From Acidobacterium sp. (GTDB lineage: Bacteria; Acidobacteriota; Terriglobia; Terriglobales; Acidobacteriaceae): a stretch of 38,063 bases of DNA. The DNA lies in assembly GCA_003166955.1 (NCBI GenBank), contig PMUI01000131.1, forward strand, positions 1 through 38,063, in the 5' to 3' direction. The position numbers and the translations under genes were made by a program. The notes below the pieces were generated by a model. That model made no database searches, was not told the DNA's origin, and was given only the letters and a program-made list of their open reading frames with translations. Below are positions 16,253 to 27,500 of the stretch, one piece after another; position 1 is the first letter of the stretch; every line of letters starts with the position of its first letter.

Positions 16253-18934
16253 TTATTCCGGCAATGCGATTTGACCTTCTATCCGGAACTTTCCGGTGAC
16301 TACCGGCGCTCCTGTGTCGGGCTGGCCACCGCCGACGCTGATGGTGTAGTCGCCTTGCGCGATGATTGGAGTTCCATCCTCGGTCACCATGCCCAGGTCG
16401 CGGTCCTTTAAGTCGAAATGAACCTTCTGGCTCGCACCCGCTTCGAGATGAACCCTTTGAAATCCGCGAAGAGCGATTAGCGGCGCACCCTTCGCAGCAG
16501 GGAACCTGAGATAGACCTGCACAACCTCATCTCCCGCGACTTTGCCGGTATTAGTCACGGTCACATCGGCACTCACTGGCTGACCCGCTGCCACCGCCTG
16601 CATCGGGACACTGAGGTCGCTGTACTTGAAGGTCGTATAGCTGAGTCCGTAGCCAAACGGATAGAGCGGCTTGTCGTTGAAATAGCGGTAGGTTCGGTTG
16701 GCCATGCCGTAGTCCTCGAAGTTGGGCAACTGGTTGACGCCGGTGTAGAACGTAACTGGCAGCCGGCCCGCGGGATTATTCTTTCCGCTCAGCGTTTCGG
16801 CCACTGCCGCTCCGCCTTCTTCTCCGGGATACCATGCGTCGAGCACGGCGTTGGCATGCTCGTTGATCCAGTTGACGGCCAGGGCACTGCCATTGATGAG
16901 AACCACGGCGAGCGGCTTGCCGGTGGCTGCCACGGCTTCGACCAGGTCCTCTTCCGGCTGGGGAAGATCGATGCTGGTTCGGTCTCCGCCGAGGAATCCC
17001 GGTTCACTCACCGGCATTTCTTCGCCTTCGAGCTGGCTCGTAATTCCCACCACGGCGATAACGGCATCCGCATTTTTCGCCGCTGCAATGGCTTCAGGCG
17101 AAGGCGCGTTGTTCGCCCTAGCCCAGATCAGTTCGGCCTGCCGTTTGCCGTTGGTGCTGCCGTAGGTGATGTTGAGTGCAACCTTGCGGCCCTTCTCCAG
17201 GTGGAGCCGACCGACGCTCGCCGAAGGTGCACCGCCGCCACCGAATGCCACTGCTATCTGTTTGCCGTCGACCGAAAGCCTGGCAAAGCCTTCGCAGCGA
17301 ATACCGAGGATGAAGTCTCCCGACTCCGTGGACGTCAGAAATCCTGACCACTGCACGCCGAAGGCTTTTCTCCCGGCAATCTCAGGCGGCAAATTGCTGT
17401 CGCCAAGTTTGACGTTCGGCTCCGTGCGGCTGGCGAGAGGCGAGGTGCTCGCTCCAGGCGAGGGACGGCCTCGCGTCATGCCTTCGTTGTAGTCAGCCTT
17501 TAGGCCGGGCTTGCCATCGGGAGTAGTAAGAATGCTGTACGGTACAGGCGTGCCATCCGTGCGCAGGAACTGGGTCCCTGCGACAAACGTGATCGCTGCG
17601 TTGGGAAACTCGGCGCGGATGCCTTCGAGAATGGAGACGATATGCGTCGGCTGACCGGCATAGTTTCCGATCAGCGGCCTGGTCTGGTCGGCCAGCGGGC
17701 CTATGACAGCGATCTTTTTGATCCCCTGCTTGAGGGGAAGCAAACCGTCGTTCTTGAGCAGGACCATGGACTCATTCGCGAGTTTGCGTGCGTGCGCGCG
17801 ATGTTCAGCGCTGTCAAGTTCCTTTTCATCGATCCTGGTATAAGGAACCATGTCCGGTGGGTCGAACAAGCCGAGCTTGATGCGCGCGGTGAACAAGCGG
17901 ATGAGAGCTGTGTTCAGTGTGCTTTCAGGCAGGTATCCCTGCTGCACTGCATCGATATAGGCCTTTTCGACGGGCTCTCCAAACCTTGAAGTAAAGGTGA
18001 CGCATTCATTGTCCATGCCTCGGATGACGGAAATTGCCGCGCCTTGTGCCTGCGATGCGCGGTAACGATGATTGGCGGCAACGTCGCGAACCGCGTCACA
18101 ATCCGAAACCACATACCCCTGGAAGCCCCACTTGCCGCACAACTGATCCTGCAGCAAGTACTGGTTGGCGCAGGCCGGCTCGCCGTTGATGGCATTATAT
18201 GCGCACATCACAGAGCCGGCTTTGCCCTCCACGATGGCGGCGCGGAATGCGGGCTCGTAGGTATCGACCTCGTCATGCCTGCTCACATCCACATCGGCGA
18301 AGTGGCGCGTCGGCTCCGGACCGCTGTGTACGGCATAGTGCTTCGGGGTCGCGATGGCCAGGTAGTATTTCGGATTGTCCCCCTGCAACCCAGTCACATA
18401 GGCAACCCCCATGCGGCCGGTGAGGAACGGGTCTTCGCCGTAGGTTTCCTGACCGCGGCCCCAGCGCGGATCGCGGAAGATGTTCAGATTGGGGGACCAG
18501 AAATCGAGGCCTCCCATGATGCCCGTGTGTCCTTCGCGTGCGTTTTGCACGTGCTTGATGCGTCCCTCAATGCCGATCTGGGCCGCCATCGTGTGAATTC
18601 CCGGAACATCAAAAGTCGCAGCCAGGCCAATGGGCTCGGGATACTCGGTTACGCCCTCGTTGATCACTCCGTGAAGAGCCTCGCTCCACCATTGGTATGC
18701 GGGAATGTTGAGCCGAGGAACTGCGGCGGAGCTGTTCTGCATCTGTGTAGCTTTCTCCGCAAGAGTCATGCGTTGAACCAGATCGGCAGCCCTTTGTTCT
18801 GGTGTCAATTTGGTGTCCAGATACCCTGGAGTCGCTTCACCTTGCGCGACTGCGGTTTGTGCGGACAAGGTAAAGAAAAGCGTCCCAGCTCCCAGGACGA
18901 ACCTCTGCACCATTTGCGTTATGAATCTGCTCAT
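16253..18934 (-). CDS. GH3 beta-xylosidase/beta-glucosidase with PA14 insert
   Basis: 893 aa. A signal peptide (MSRFITQMVQRFVLGAG to TAVAQ) is followed by the GH3 N-terminal barrel. This has FWSPNLNIFRDPRWGRGQET, KHYAVHSGPE and the nucleophile Asp278 in VVSDCDAV. The C-terminal alpha/beta domain is interrupted by a PA14-like insert (about 480-590, KADYNEG to GFARLSVDGK). It resumes with PLAVVLINGSALAVNWI, and an Fn3-like domain (AGDEVVQVYLRFP) ends the protein. The motif set resembles the xylosidase-type subgroup, but glucosidase activity cannot be excluded. GAGG 6-9 nt before the ATG at 18934 fixes the start. An upstream in-frame start at 19015 would spoil the signal peptide. Confidence 0.9.
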   Translation of the reverse strand: MSRFITQMVQRFVLGAGTLFFTLSAQTAVAQGEATPGYLDTKLTPEQRAADLVQRMTLAEKATQMQNSSAAVPRLNIPAYQWWSEALHGVINEGVTEYPEPIGLAATFDVPGIHTMAAQIGIEGRIKHVQNAREGHTGIMGGLDFWSPNLNIFRDPRWGRGQETYGEDPFLTGRMGVAYVTGLQGDNPKYYLAIATPKHYAVHSGPEPTRHFADVDVSRHDEVDTYEPAFRAAIVEGKAGSVMCAYNAINGEPACANQYLLQDQLCGKWGFQGYVVSDCDAVRDVAANHRYRASQAQGAAISVIRGMDNECVTFTSRFGEPVEKAYIDAVQQGYLPESTLNTALIRLFTARIKLGLFDPPDMVPYTRIDEKELDSAEHRAHARKLANESMVLLKNDGLLPLKQGIKKIAVIGPLADQTRPLIGNYAGQPTHIVSILEGIRAEFPNAAITFVAGTQFLRTDGTPVPYSILTTPDGKPGLKADYNEGMTRGRPSPGASTSPLASRTEPNVKLGDSNLPPEIAGRKAFGVQWSGFLTSTESGDFILGIRCEGFARLSVDGKQIAVAFGGGGAPSASVGRLHLEKGRKVALNITYGSTNGKRQAELIWARANNAPSPEAIAAAKNADAVIAVVGITSQLEGEEMPVSEPGFLGGDRTSIDLPQPEEDLVEAVAATGKPLAVVLINGSALAVNWINEHANAVLDAWYPGEEGGAAVAETLSGKNNPAGRLPVTFYTGVNQLPNFEDYGMANRTYRYFNDKPLYPFGYGLSYTTFKYSDLSVPMQAVAAGQPVSADVTVTNTGKVAGDEVVQVYLRFPAAKGAPLIALRGFQRVHLEAGASQKVHFDLKDRDLGMVTEDGTPIIAQGDYTISVGGGQPDTGAPVVTGKFRIEGQIALPE

Positions 18935-19044
18935 GTGAACCTCAAATTGGAACCTGGACCTACTGCCCTCGACATCTGTCTTTTTCAAGCAATGACCCGG
19001 ACCTGACCACCCCACGCAGGCCAGCGCCGCGTCTTACTTCATTG

Positions 19045-20262
<1,218 letters not shown>

Positions 20263-20381
20263 AGCGCACCTCCGCGCCAGGCATATCCCACAGCCAGAAC
20301 CTTGGAGCGGGATACCCCGTTCTCTTCCGGCCATACGCATGGTAATGCGGTGGCCCGCCGGAATAAAGAGTTTTATCTACC

Positions 20382-20411
20382 TTGTTTGCTGCAGCCGGAC
20401 ATGTGTATAGT
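20382..20411 (+). promoter_or_regulatory. Sigma70-like promoter for the rightward arm
   Basis: TTGTTT at 20382-20387 and TATAGT at 20406-20411, spaced by 18 bp, lie about 105 nt before the GH51 start in the divergent region. The leftward esterase starts at 20262, so this 254-bp region must also hold its promoter, which I cannot place. Confidence 0.45.
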
Positions 20412-20516
20412 CGAGGGTTTCGGAGCGGAATCTGGGGAAACAACAGCCGAAAATCCGAGTCAGTACGAGATCACATCTCGGCCTCGTGCTCGATTGCACG
20501 CTCTTCGGAGGCATGT

Positions 20517-22097
20517 GTGGCGCGTCTTGTTTTCGCAGTTTTAGCGTTGCTGGCTTTCTGTTCGGTTCGCCCTTCGATGGCTGCCGACAACATTGTTCAT
20601 CTTTCCGCAGACGCGTCGAAGCCGGGCGCGAAGATCGATCGCAACATCTTCGGCCAGTTTGCTGAGAACCTCGGCCACGGCCTTTACGAAGGCATTTGGG
20701 TCGGCCCCGATTCTTCCATCCCCAACACCCGCGGCATCCGCAACGACATCGTTGCCGCTCTCCGCGAACTCAAAGTGCCCAACGTCCGCTGGCCCGGCGG
20801 CTGCTTCGCCGACCAGTATCACTGGCGCAAGGGAGTCGGCCCCCGCGAGATGCGCCCGGCCACGGTGAACTCAGCCTGGGGCGATGTCATCGATACCAAC
20901 GCGTTTGGCACCGATGAGTTCATGGACTTCATCCAGCAGATCGGCAGCACACCCTACGTGTCCATCAATCTCGGCTCAGGTACGCCGCAGGAGGCGGCCG
21001 AGTGGCTGGAGTACATGACCGCCGCTGCGCCCACCGCTCTTGCCAAAGAACGCGCTGCCAACGGCCATCCGGAGCCGTATAAGGTCGGCTTTCTCGGCAT
21101 CGGCAACGAAAGCTGGGACTGTGGCGGCGCCATGACGCTCGACTATTACGTAAGCCTGATGAAGGTGTATAGCCGCTTTGTCCTCAACATGAATCCCGCG
21201 CAGCGCAGCAAAGACCAGATGCTGAAGATCGCTGTGGGCCCCGGCACCCCGGACACCGAGTGGACTGAAGCCGTGATGAAAGCCTGGAAGAAGCACACCT
21301 GGGCCTGGGACATCAACGGCGTCTCCCTGCACTGGTATACGGTTCCCAACGGCTGGCCACCCTCGACCACCTCGGAAAAGTTCGGACAGGACGACTACGT
21401 CAAAGCCCTTAAATCCACGCTGTTCATGGATGAGTTCCTGCGTAAGCAGGAAGCCGTGATGGACAAATACGATCCAGAAAAGAAGGTGACATTAAGTGTG
21501 GATGAGTGGGGTGCCTGGCATGCGCCGCTGCCCGGCTCCAATCCGGCATTCCTCGTCCAGCAGAACAGCATCCGCGACGCCATTCTCGCTTCACTCAACC
21601 TGAACATCTTCGCGCGTCACGCCGATCGCGTCCGCATGGCCAACATCGCCCAGATGATCAACGTGCTTCAGGCGATGATCCTCACGGACAAGGAAAAGTT
21701 GGTCCTAACGCCCACCTATTACGTCTTCAAAATGTACGTTCCGTTTCAGGACGCCATATCTGTTCACGTTTCCTTCGACGCGGGGGCTTACACCCACGGC
21801 AGCGTAACCCTGCCGCGCGTCGACGCCATCGCCGCAAAAGCTGCTGACGGAAAGCTGCTGCTTGAGATCACAAACCTCGACGCGGGAAACCCCGCAATCA
21901 TCGACGCTGCCCTCGCAGGCATCACCGCAAAGTCGGCCGGGGCGGAAACGTTAACGGGAGCCGCAGTGGACAGTATCAACACCTTTGACTCACCCACTTC
22001 AGTTGTGCCGAAGCCGACAGCGGCGGAGATTCAGAACGACAGGCTCTCGCTCACAGTAGAACCTCGATCAGTGACCGTTGTCTCGATTGAGCCGTAA
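20517..22097 (+). CDS. GH51 alpha-L-arabinofuranosidase (compact form)
   Basis: About 526 aa from the GTG at 20517, with a signal peptide (VARLVFAVLALLAFCSVRPS, cleavage near SMAA). The TIM barrel carries the acid/base Glu198 in GIGNESWDCGG and nucleophile Glu330 in SVDEWGAWH. Other GH51 landmarks are FGQFAENLGHGLYEGIW and RWPGGCFADQYHWR. A C-terminal beta-sandwich follows from about residue 400. It removes terminal alpha-L-arabinofuranose from arabinoxylan or arabinan. GGAGG at 20507-20511 is well spaced to the GTG. The frame is open further upstream, to 20382, but without a ribosome-binding site. It is the first gene of the rightward arm. Confidence 0.88.
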   Translation: MARLVFAVLALLAFCSVRPSMAADNIVHLSADASKPGAKIDRNIFGQFAENLGHGLYEGIWVGPDSSIPNTRGIRNDIVAALRELKVPNVRWPGGCFADQYHWRKGVGPREMRPATVNSAWGDVIDTNAFGTDEFMDFIQQIGSTPYVSINLGSGTPQEAAEWLEYMTAAAPTALAKERAANGHPEPYKVGFLGIGNESWDCGGAMTLDYYVSLMKVYSRFVLNMNPAQRSKDQMLKIAVGPGTPDTEWTEAVMKAWKKHTWAWDINGVSLHWYTVPNGWPPSTTSEKFGQDDYVKALKSTLFMDEFLRKQEAVMDKYDPEKKVTLSVDEWGAWHAPLPGSNPAFLVQQNSIRDAILASLNLNIFARHADRVRMANIAQMINVLQAMILTDKEKLVLTPTYYVFKMYVPFQDAISVHVSFDAGAYTHGSVTLPRVDAIAAKAADGKLLLEITNLDAGNPAIIDAALAGITAKSAGAETLTGAAVDSINTFDSPTSVVPKPTAAEIQNDRLSLTVEPRSVTVVSIEP

Positions 22098-22220
22098 TCG
22101 CGAAGCACGCTCGATTGATAGGCGTGGACGATCCTGGCAGTCGAGGCGAAATTCAACGCCACCGGCGGGCCGCACGCACTCCGGCGTTTCGCTCCATTTA
22201 ATATTGGGAGAAACCGAACC

Positions 22221-24353
22221 ATGTACTCATTCCTGAAGACCGTAGTCGCGAAAACGTTTTCCAGAAATCCTTCATTGTTTCTCCTGTTTCTGCTTGCATT
22301 GCCCAGCGCTCTTTCGTCTCAGACCCGCACTGTCAATGCCACGATCGATACCTCGAAGACCGGAGCTCCCATCTCAAAGAACATTTACGGCCAGTTTCTC
22401 GAGCACGGCGGCGACCTCGTGAACGCCGGCGTCTGGTCCGAGATGCTGATCGATCGCAAATTCTTCTACCCCGTCGCCGCCAGCGCGCCTACGCCACCTC
22501 CGGTGATGGGCAACGCTGCGGGGAACCCGCGCTTCCGCCGCACCCCTACCCGGTGGTGGGCTCCCATAGGCGGCGACGATGCGGTCACCATGGACACCAG
22601 GGATCCCTACACTGGCGATCATTCGCCGCTGGTCAAACTCGGCGTCAAAGATCCGCATGGCGTCAGCCAGTCCGGAATCGCCGTTCGCAGAGGGAAGGTC
22701 TACACCGGACGCATCGTACTCGCGGGCTCGCCCGGCGCGGTAATCAAGGTCACGCTCATCTGGGGCAAGGAACCCGCTGACCGTCAGACCGTCACCGTCG
22801 CCACGCTCAGCGCCGCGTACCGCAAGTTCCCACTGCGCTACACCGCCAGGAGCGACTCTGACGAAGCCACTCTCGAAATCGCCGGAACCGGCACGGGTTC
22901 ATTCCACGTCGGCGCAGTATCGCTCATGCCCGCCGACAACGTTGAAGGCTTCCGCCCCGAAGTAATCGCCGCGCTCAGGCAGTTGCGCTTTGGCGTCCTG
23001 CGATTCCCGGGCGGCAACTTTGTTTCCGCATACGAGTGGCGCAACGGCGTCGGCGACATCGACAAGCGCCCGCCCATCTTCGATCCCGTCTGGCACGCCG
23101 TGCAGCCCAATGATGTCGGCACCGATGAGTTCCTTACACTCTGTCGTCTCCTCGGCGTCGATCCTTACATCACCGTCAACGCCGGCTTCGGTGACGCATG
23201 GTCTGCGCGCGAGCTGGTCGAATACACTAACGGAGCCGCCACCACGCCCATGGGCAAATGGCGAGCCGCAAACGGCCACCCTGCGCCTTATCACGTTAAG
23301 TTCTGGGGCGTAGGCAACGAGCCCTGGGGCGACTACCAGATGGGCTCGATGTCGCTTCCGCAATTCGAGCTGAAGCACAATCTCTTTGCCTCGGAGATGC
23401 GCAAAGTTGACCCGTCGATCACCCTCATCGCTGCCGGCGCCATGCCCGACGTGATGGAAGGGGCTGACCAGGCCAGGCGCATCAACGGACAGTATGTTCC
23501 CGACTATCTTTCCGCAGCTGACTGGACCGGACAAATGCTGTTGAACTGCCTCGATAACATCGACATGGTCAGCGAGCATTACTACGCATCCGGCACGCAA
23601 CACACTGACATGAAGCTTCAGAAGAAGGTGCCTATCGACCCTCCACTTTCGCTCATTGAGTGGGAACGCGCGCCGGCTGTCCAGGTCCGTGCGAAATATG
23701 AGCACTATCAGGAGTACCTGAAGCGCATCCCGGCACTTCGCGTCAAGCCAGTTCCGATTGCCATCGACGAATGGGCTTACTTCGGCGGTAACCGTGATTC
23801 CTACAAGGTCGTTCCCGCCTACGCATGGGCGTTCCAGGAAATGTTCCGCCACTCCGACGTCTTTCAGATGGGCGCATTCACCTTTGCGACCGCGATGATG
23901 AGTTCCAATCGCACTGAAGCCGTACTCAACCCCACCGGCATGTTGTTCAAGATGTACCGCGATCACTTCGGAACCATCCCCGTCGAGGTCACCGGCGACT
24001 CGCCGCAACCGAAGCCAACGTTTCCGGCCGGAGGCGACCAGCCCGCGGTCAACCCCGGCAGCGACACCTATCCGCTCGACCTCAGCGCCGCGCTCAGTGA
24101 AGACCGCAGGACTCTCTCCATCGCCGTGCTCAACCCATCCGACTCCGAACAGAACATCAAACTCGCACTTAATGGAGCGAAGCTTGCCAGTGCGGGAAAA
24201 CTGTGGCGCATGGCTCCCGACTCCATCGACGCAACGGTGCAGGTCGACAAGAAGCCCGAGGTCCAGGTCGAAGAACAAGCGCTCGGCGCATTGCCCGAAA
24301 CCATCACCGTACGCCCCTTTAGTGTGAACATCTATTCCTACCCGGTGCAGTAG
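22221..24353 (+). CDS. GH51 alpha-L-arabinofuranosidase with inserted carbohydrate-binding-like domain
   Basis: 710 aa with a signal peptide (about 1-35). The N-terminal strand region (PISKNIYGQFLEHGG) is followed by a beta-sandwich insert (about 95-240), like a CBM4/9-type domain. The barrel then resumes with RFPGGNFVSAYEWRNGVG. Catalytic residues are Glu367 (GVGNEPWGD) and Glu517 (AIDEWAYFG). This larger type differs clearly from the compact GH51 just upstream, so the two probably act on different arabinosyl linkages or polymers. GGGAG lies about 10 nt before the ATG. It is 123 nt after the first GH51 and 21 nt before the esterase, so the following genes are probably in one operon. Confidence 0.9.
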   Translation: MYSFLKTVVAKTFSRNPSLFLLFLLALPSALSSQTRTVNATIDTSKTGAPISKNIYGQFLEHGGDLVNAGVWSEMLIDRKFFYPVAASAPTPPPVMGNAAGNPRFRRTPTRWWAPIGGDDAVTMDTRDPYTGDHSPLVKLGVKDPHGVSQSGIAVRRGKVYTGRIVLAGSPGAVIKVTLIWGKEPADRQTVTVATLSAAYRKFPLRYTARSDSDEATLEIAGTGTGSFHVGAVSLMPADNVEGFRPEVIAALRQLRFGVLRFPGGNFVSAYEWRNGVGDIDKRPPIFDPVWHAVQPNDVGTDEFLTLCRLLGVDPYITVNAGFGDAWSARELVEYTNGAATTPMGKWRAANGHPAPYHVKFWGVGNEPWGDYQMGSMSLPQFELKHNLFASEMRKVDPSITLIAAGAMPDVMEGADQARRINGQYVPDYLSAADWTGQMLLNCLDNIDMVSEHYYASGTQHTDMKLQKKVPIDPPLSLIEWERAPAVQVRAKYEHYQEYLKRIPALRVKPVPIAIDEWAYFGGNRDSYKVVPAYAWAFQEMFRHSDVFQMGAFTFATAMMSSNRTEAVLNPTGMLFKMYRDHFGTIPVEVTGDSPQPKPTFPAGGDQPAVNPGSDTYPLDLSAALSEDRRTLSIAVLNPSDSEQNIKLALNGAKLASAGKLWRMAPDSIDATVQVDKKPEVQVEEQALGALPETITVRPFSVNIYSYPVQ

Positions 24354-24374
24354 CCGGTCTTACGAGAGAAGATC

Positions 24375-25484
24375 ATGATGAAATCAACGAAGCTGTTTCT
24401 TGCCTGCGCCATCTTCTTCGCGATCGCACCCGCCGGCCAGTCCCTGGCCCAGGTGCAGACTATTGTCCCCGATGTCGTCCCCGGCGCAAAGCCGGCCACG
24501 GTCGAGCACATCAGGATCCACGGCACAGCCCTCGAAGGCAATCTCGAAGGCGACGCTGTCGATCGCGACGTCATCGTCTTCCTCCCGCCCAGCTACCAGA
24601 AAGACAAGAAGCATCGCTACCCCGTGGTTTACGCGCTGCACGGTTACTCGATTGGCGCCGAGCAGTGGACCCATGAGATCCACGTTCCACAGACCATTGA
24701 AGGCGCGTTTGCCACGGGGTCGCAGGAGATGATCGTCGTCCTGCGCGACTCCAAAACCATCTATAACGGCTCGATGTACTCAAGCTCTGTCACGACCGGC
24801 GGCTTCGAAAAGTTCATTTATCACGATGTCGTCGCCTACATGGATGCGCACTATCGCACCATTCCCGATCGGCAGAGTCGTGGCCTCGTCGGCCACTCCA
24901 TGGGCGGCTATGGCGCGTCGCGCATCGGCATGAAGCATCCCGACGTCTTCGGCGCTCTCTACATCATGAGTCCCTGCTGCATGTCTTCGATGGTCGGGGG
25001 CGGCCCAGGCTCCGCCGATCAAATGAAGGAGCGGGCGATCGCCAGCGAGAAGAAGGTTGCGGCGGCGAAGAGTCCAGCGGACCTGGCGGCACGTCGCCCG
25101 GCTTCGCCTCCGCGCAATATGCAACAGCAGCGGCGTGGGCTCCCGATCCCGGGAATCCTCCGCTCTACTTCGATCTGCCCACCAGGGGACGGCATTCCGC
25201 AACCGGAGATCGTGGCGAAATACATGGCCAACTCACCGCTCGCGTTCGTCGATCAGTACATCGGAAATCTCAAGCAGTATCGCGCTATCTCTATGGATGT
25301 CGGCGATCAGGACGGGTTGCGCATCGACGCCGGCAAGCTGCGCGACATCTTCGACAGCTACGGAATTGCTAATACTTTTGAAATTTACCCTGGTACGCAC
25401 ACCAGCGCTGTTGCGGATCGGTTTCAGAATCACGTGATGCCGTTCTTCAGCAAAAATCTCTGCTTCAAAGCAGGTTGCCGGTAA
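24375..25484 (+). CDS. Secreted PF00756-type esterase (feruloyl/acetyl esterase-like)
   Basis: 369 aa with a signal peptide (MMKSTKLFLACAIFFAIAPA, cleavage near SLAQ). The alpha/beta hydrolase shows RYPVVYALHGYSIGAEQW, the nucleophile Ser in GHSMGGYGASRIG, an Asp in GDQDGLRIDA and a His in YPGTHTSAVADRF. There is no E-set domain, unlike the leftward esterase. Such enzymes remove ferulate or acetate from xylan side chains; the substrate here is inferred from context. A GAGAGAAG precedes the start; the ATG one codon later is equally possible. The gap to the next gene is 22 nt. Confidence 0.82.
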   Translation: MMKSTKLFLACAIFFAIAPAGQSLAQVQTIVPDVVPGAKPATVEHIRIHGTALEGNLEGDAVDRDVIVFLPPSYQKDKKHRYPVVYALHGYSIGAEQWTHEIHVPQTIEGAFATGSQEMIVVLRDSKTIYNGSMYSSSVTTGGFEKFIYHDVVAYMDAHYRTIPDRQSRGLVGHSMGGYGASRIGMKHPDVFGALYIMSPCCMSSMVGGGPGSADQMKERAIASEKKVAAAKSPADLAARRPASPPRNMQQQRRGLPIPGILRSTSICPPGDGIPQPEIVAKYMANSPLAFVDQYIGNLKQYRAISMDVGDQDGLRIDAGKLRDIFDSYGIANTFEIYPGTHTSAVADRFQNHVMPFFSKNLCFKAGCR

Positions 25485-25506
25485 GCACAAGTGCAGGAGA
25501 AACGCC

Positions 25507-27432
25507 ATGATGAATCGATCGCGTCGCAACTTTCTCAGGACATCCACCGGGGCTGCTGGGCTTTGTATGGTTGCTCACTCGGCAGTCGCTCATGCCTTGT
25601 TGGCCGATGAGCCCGAGCATCCCGCGGGCAAGCTCCAGCCCTTCCCGCTTGCCTCGGTTCGTCTCAGCCCCGGCATTTTCAAGCAGCAGGAGGAGATCAA
25701 TGCCCGCTATCTCGACTCCCTCGCGGTCGACCGGCTCCTGCACACATTCCGCATCACCGCGGGAATTTCTTCCAGCGCGACACCGTACAAGGGATGGGAA
25801 GATCCAACATGCGAACTACGCGGCCACTTTGCTGGAGGACACTTTCTGTCGGCCGTTGCGCTTTCAGCGGCCGGATCGGGAAACACCGTTCTCAGGGCGC
25901 GGGGCGAGGAACTTGTATCCGGGCTTGCTTCGTGCCAGAAAAAGATCGGAACCCGCTATCTCAGCGCTTATCCAGGCGATCTTTTCGAACGCCTGACACA
26001 GGGCAAGCCGGTGTGGGCGCCCTTTTACACCTACCACAAGATCATGGCCGGCCTGCTGGACATGTATCAGCTAACCGGCAATACCGATGCTCTACAAGTC
26101 GCCGAAGGCATGGGCCAGTGGGCGCATGAGTTCTTCTGGGGCATCAGCGCCGACCAGCGCCAGCGCATGCTGCGCACTGAATACGGTGGCATGAACGAGG
26201 TGCTCGTGAATCTCGCCTCAGTCACAAACAAGGATCGATACATCGATGCCGCGCACGCCTTCGAACAGCCGGTGTTCCTCGATGCCCTCGCCGGACGCCG
26301 CGATGAACTTCAGGGCCTGCATGCAAACACGCACGTGCCAAAGATCATTGGCGCTGCCCGCATGTACGAGGTCACGGGCGATCGCCGTTACCGCGAGATC
26401 GCCGAGTACTTCCTATCCGAGGTTCTCTCCGCACGCAACTACGTCATCGGCAACACCAGCCAGGATGAGCACTGGAAATCGCCCGCCGGGCATCTTGAGG
26501 AAACACTCGTCTGGACCAACGCGGAATGCTGCGTTGCCTACAACCTGATGAAGCTACAGCGCCACGTCTTTAGCTGGACCGCCGACGCCCGCTGGATGGA
26601 TGCTTACGAGCGCGCACTGTTCAATTGCAGGCTCGGCACACAAAACGCGCAGGGCCTCAAGCAGTACTTCTTCCCGCTCGCTGCGGGGTATTGGCGCGCC
26701 TATGGGTCGCCGGAAGAATCGTTCTGGTGTTGCACTGGCACGGGCGCGGAAGAATTCGCCAAGTTTGCGGACACGGTTTATTTTCGTCGCGGCAGCGACA
26801 TCTTTGTTAACCAGTTCATTGCTTCCACGCTCAATTGGAAGGACGAAGGGTTTGTTCTGGAGCAAGTCACGGAGTTCCCGCGTGAACAGGGCACAACGCT
26901 TAAGGTCAAGTCTTCACGGCCGGCACCGCGCGCGATACATGTCCGCATTCCCGGTTGGGTAACCGAAGATGCGCAGGTGACGATCAACGGCAGACCGGTC
27001 GAAGCGATCGCAGATCCTGGATCGTACCTGTCGATTCGAAGAAACTGGCAGGAGGGCGACGAGATCAGAATCGCCCTCCCGATGAGGCTTCACCATGAGC
27101 CGCTGCCAGGCGATGACTCCATCACCGCTGCTCTCTACGGACCGCTCGTACTCGCCGCCGACTTGGGCGAGGGTCCTTCCGATGGGCCCATGCGCGTGAT
27201 TCACAGCGGTGAAACGGTTCCTAAGAACCTTCCTGCAGCAGATCCGTTGCCGAAGGGTGCCGCAGATCCGGGTACAAAAACAGACCAGTGGATCACAGTC
27301 GACTCAAAGAAGGACCTGCGTTTCACGGCCACCGGCGAAAGCACACGATGCGATGTAATTCCGATGTACCAGATTCGAGAGCAACGTTACTCGATCTATT
27401 GGCAAAACGGGAATTCCAAGCAACGCACCTAG
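25507..27432 (+). CDS. GH127 beta-L-arabinofuranosidase (DUF1680) with Tat signal
   Basis: 641 aa. The N-terminus NRSRRNFLRTSTGAAG is a twin-arginine signal. An alpha/alpha barrel (about 60-430) follows, with TYHKIMAGLLDMYQLTGN and the conserved Glu/Cys metal-site residues. These are NAECC at 339-342 and FWCCTGTG with Cys408/Cys409, one of which is the expected nucleophilic, zinc-bound Cys of GH127. C-terminal beta-sandwich domains include IHVRIPGWV and YGPLVLAADLG. GH127 enzymes cleave beta-L-arabinofuranose linkages, as in plant extensin-type glycans. Tat export fits a metalloenzyme folded in the cytoplasm. AGGAG lies about 8 nt before the ATG. The gene sits between the esterase and GH31 in the rightward operon. 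Confidence 0.9.
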   Translation: MMNRSRRNFLRTSTGAAGLCMVAHSAVAHALLADEPEHPAGKLQPFPLASVRLSPGIFKQQEEINARYLDSLAVDRLLHTFRITAGISSSATPYKGWEDPTCELRGHFAGGHFLSAVALSAAGSGNTVLRARGEELVSGLASCQKKIGTRYLSAYPGDLFERLTQGKPVWAPFYTYHKIMAGLLDMYQLTGNTDALQVAEGMGQWAHEFFWGISADQRQRMLRTEYGGMNEVLVNLASVTNKDRYIDAAHAFEQPVFLDALAGRRDELQGLHANTHVPKIIGAARMYEVTGDRRYREIAEYFLSEVLSARNYVIGNTSQDEHWKSPAGHLEETLVWTNAECCVAYNLMKLQRHVFSWTADARWMDAYERALFNCRLGTQNAQGLKQYFFPLAAGYWRAYGSPEESFWCCTGTGAEEFAKFADTVYFRRGSDIFVNQFIASTLNWKDEGFVLEQVTEFPREQGTTLKVKSSRPAPRAIHVRIPGWVTEDAQVTINGRPVEAIADPGSYLSIRRNWQEGDEIRIALPMRLHHEPLPGDDSITAALYGPLVLAADLGEGPSDGPMRVIHSGETVPKNLPAADPLPKGAADPGTKTDQWITVDSKKDLRFTATGESTRCDVIPMYQIREQRYSIYWQNGNSKQRT

Positions 27433-27500
27433 TTTGTACACGCCTGCTTCGCACTCGCCGACGCGGATCGCGAGCAACTTGGAAGAGAAAGGGCACATCA

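Noticed and set aside
22899-24278. Minus-strand open frame of 459 codons opposite the second GH51 gene
   Set aside because: Antisense shadow of a gene with intact catalytic motifs. The predicted protein has no recognisable domain.
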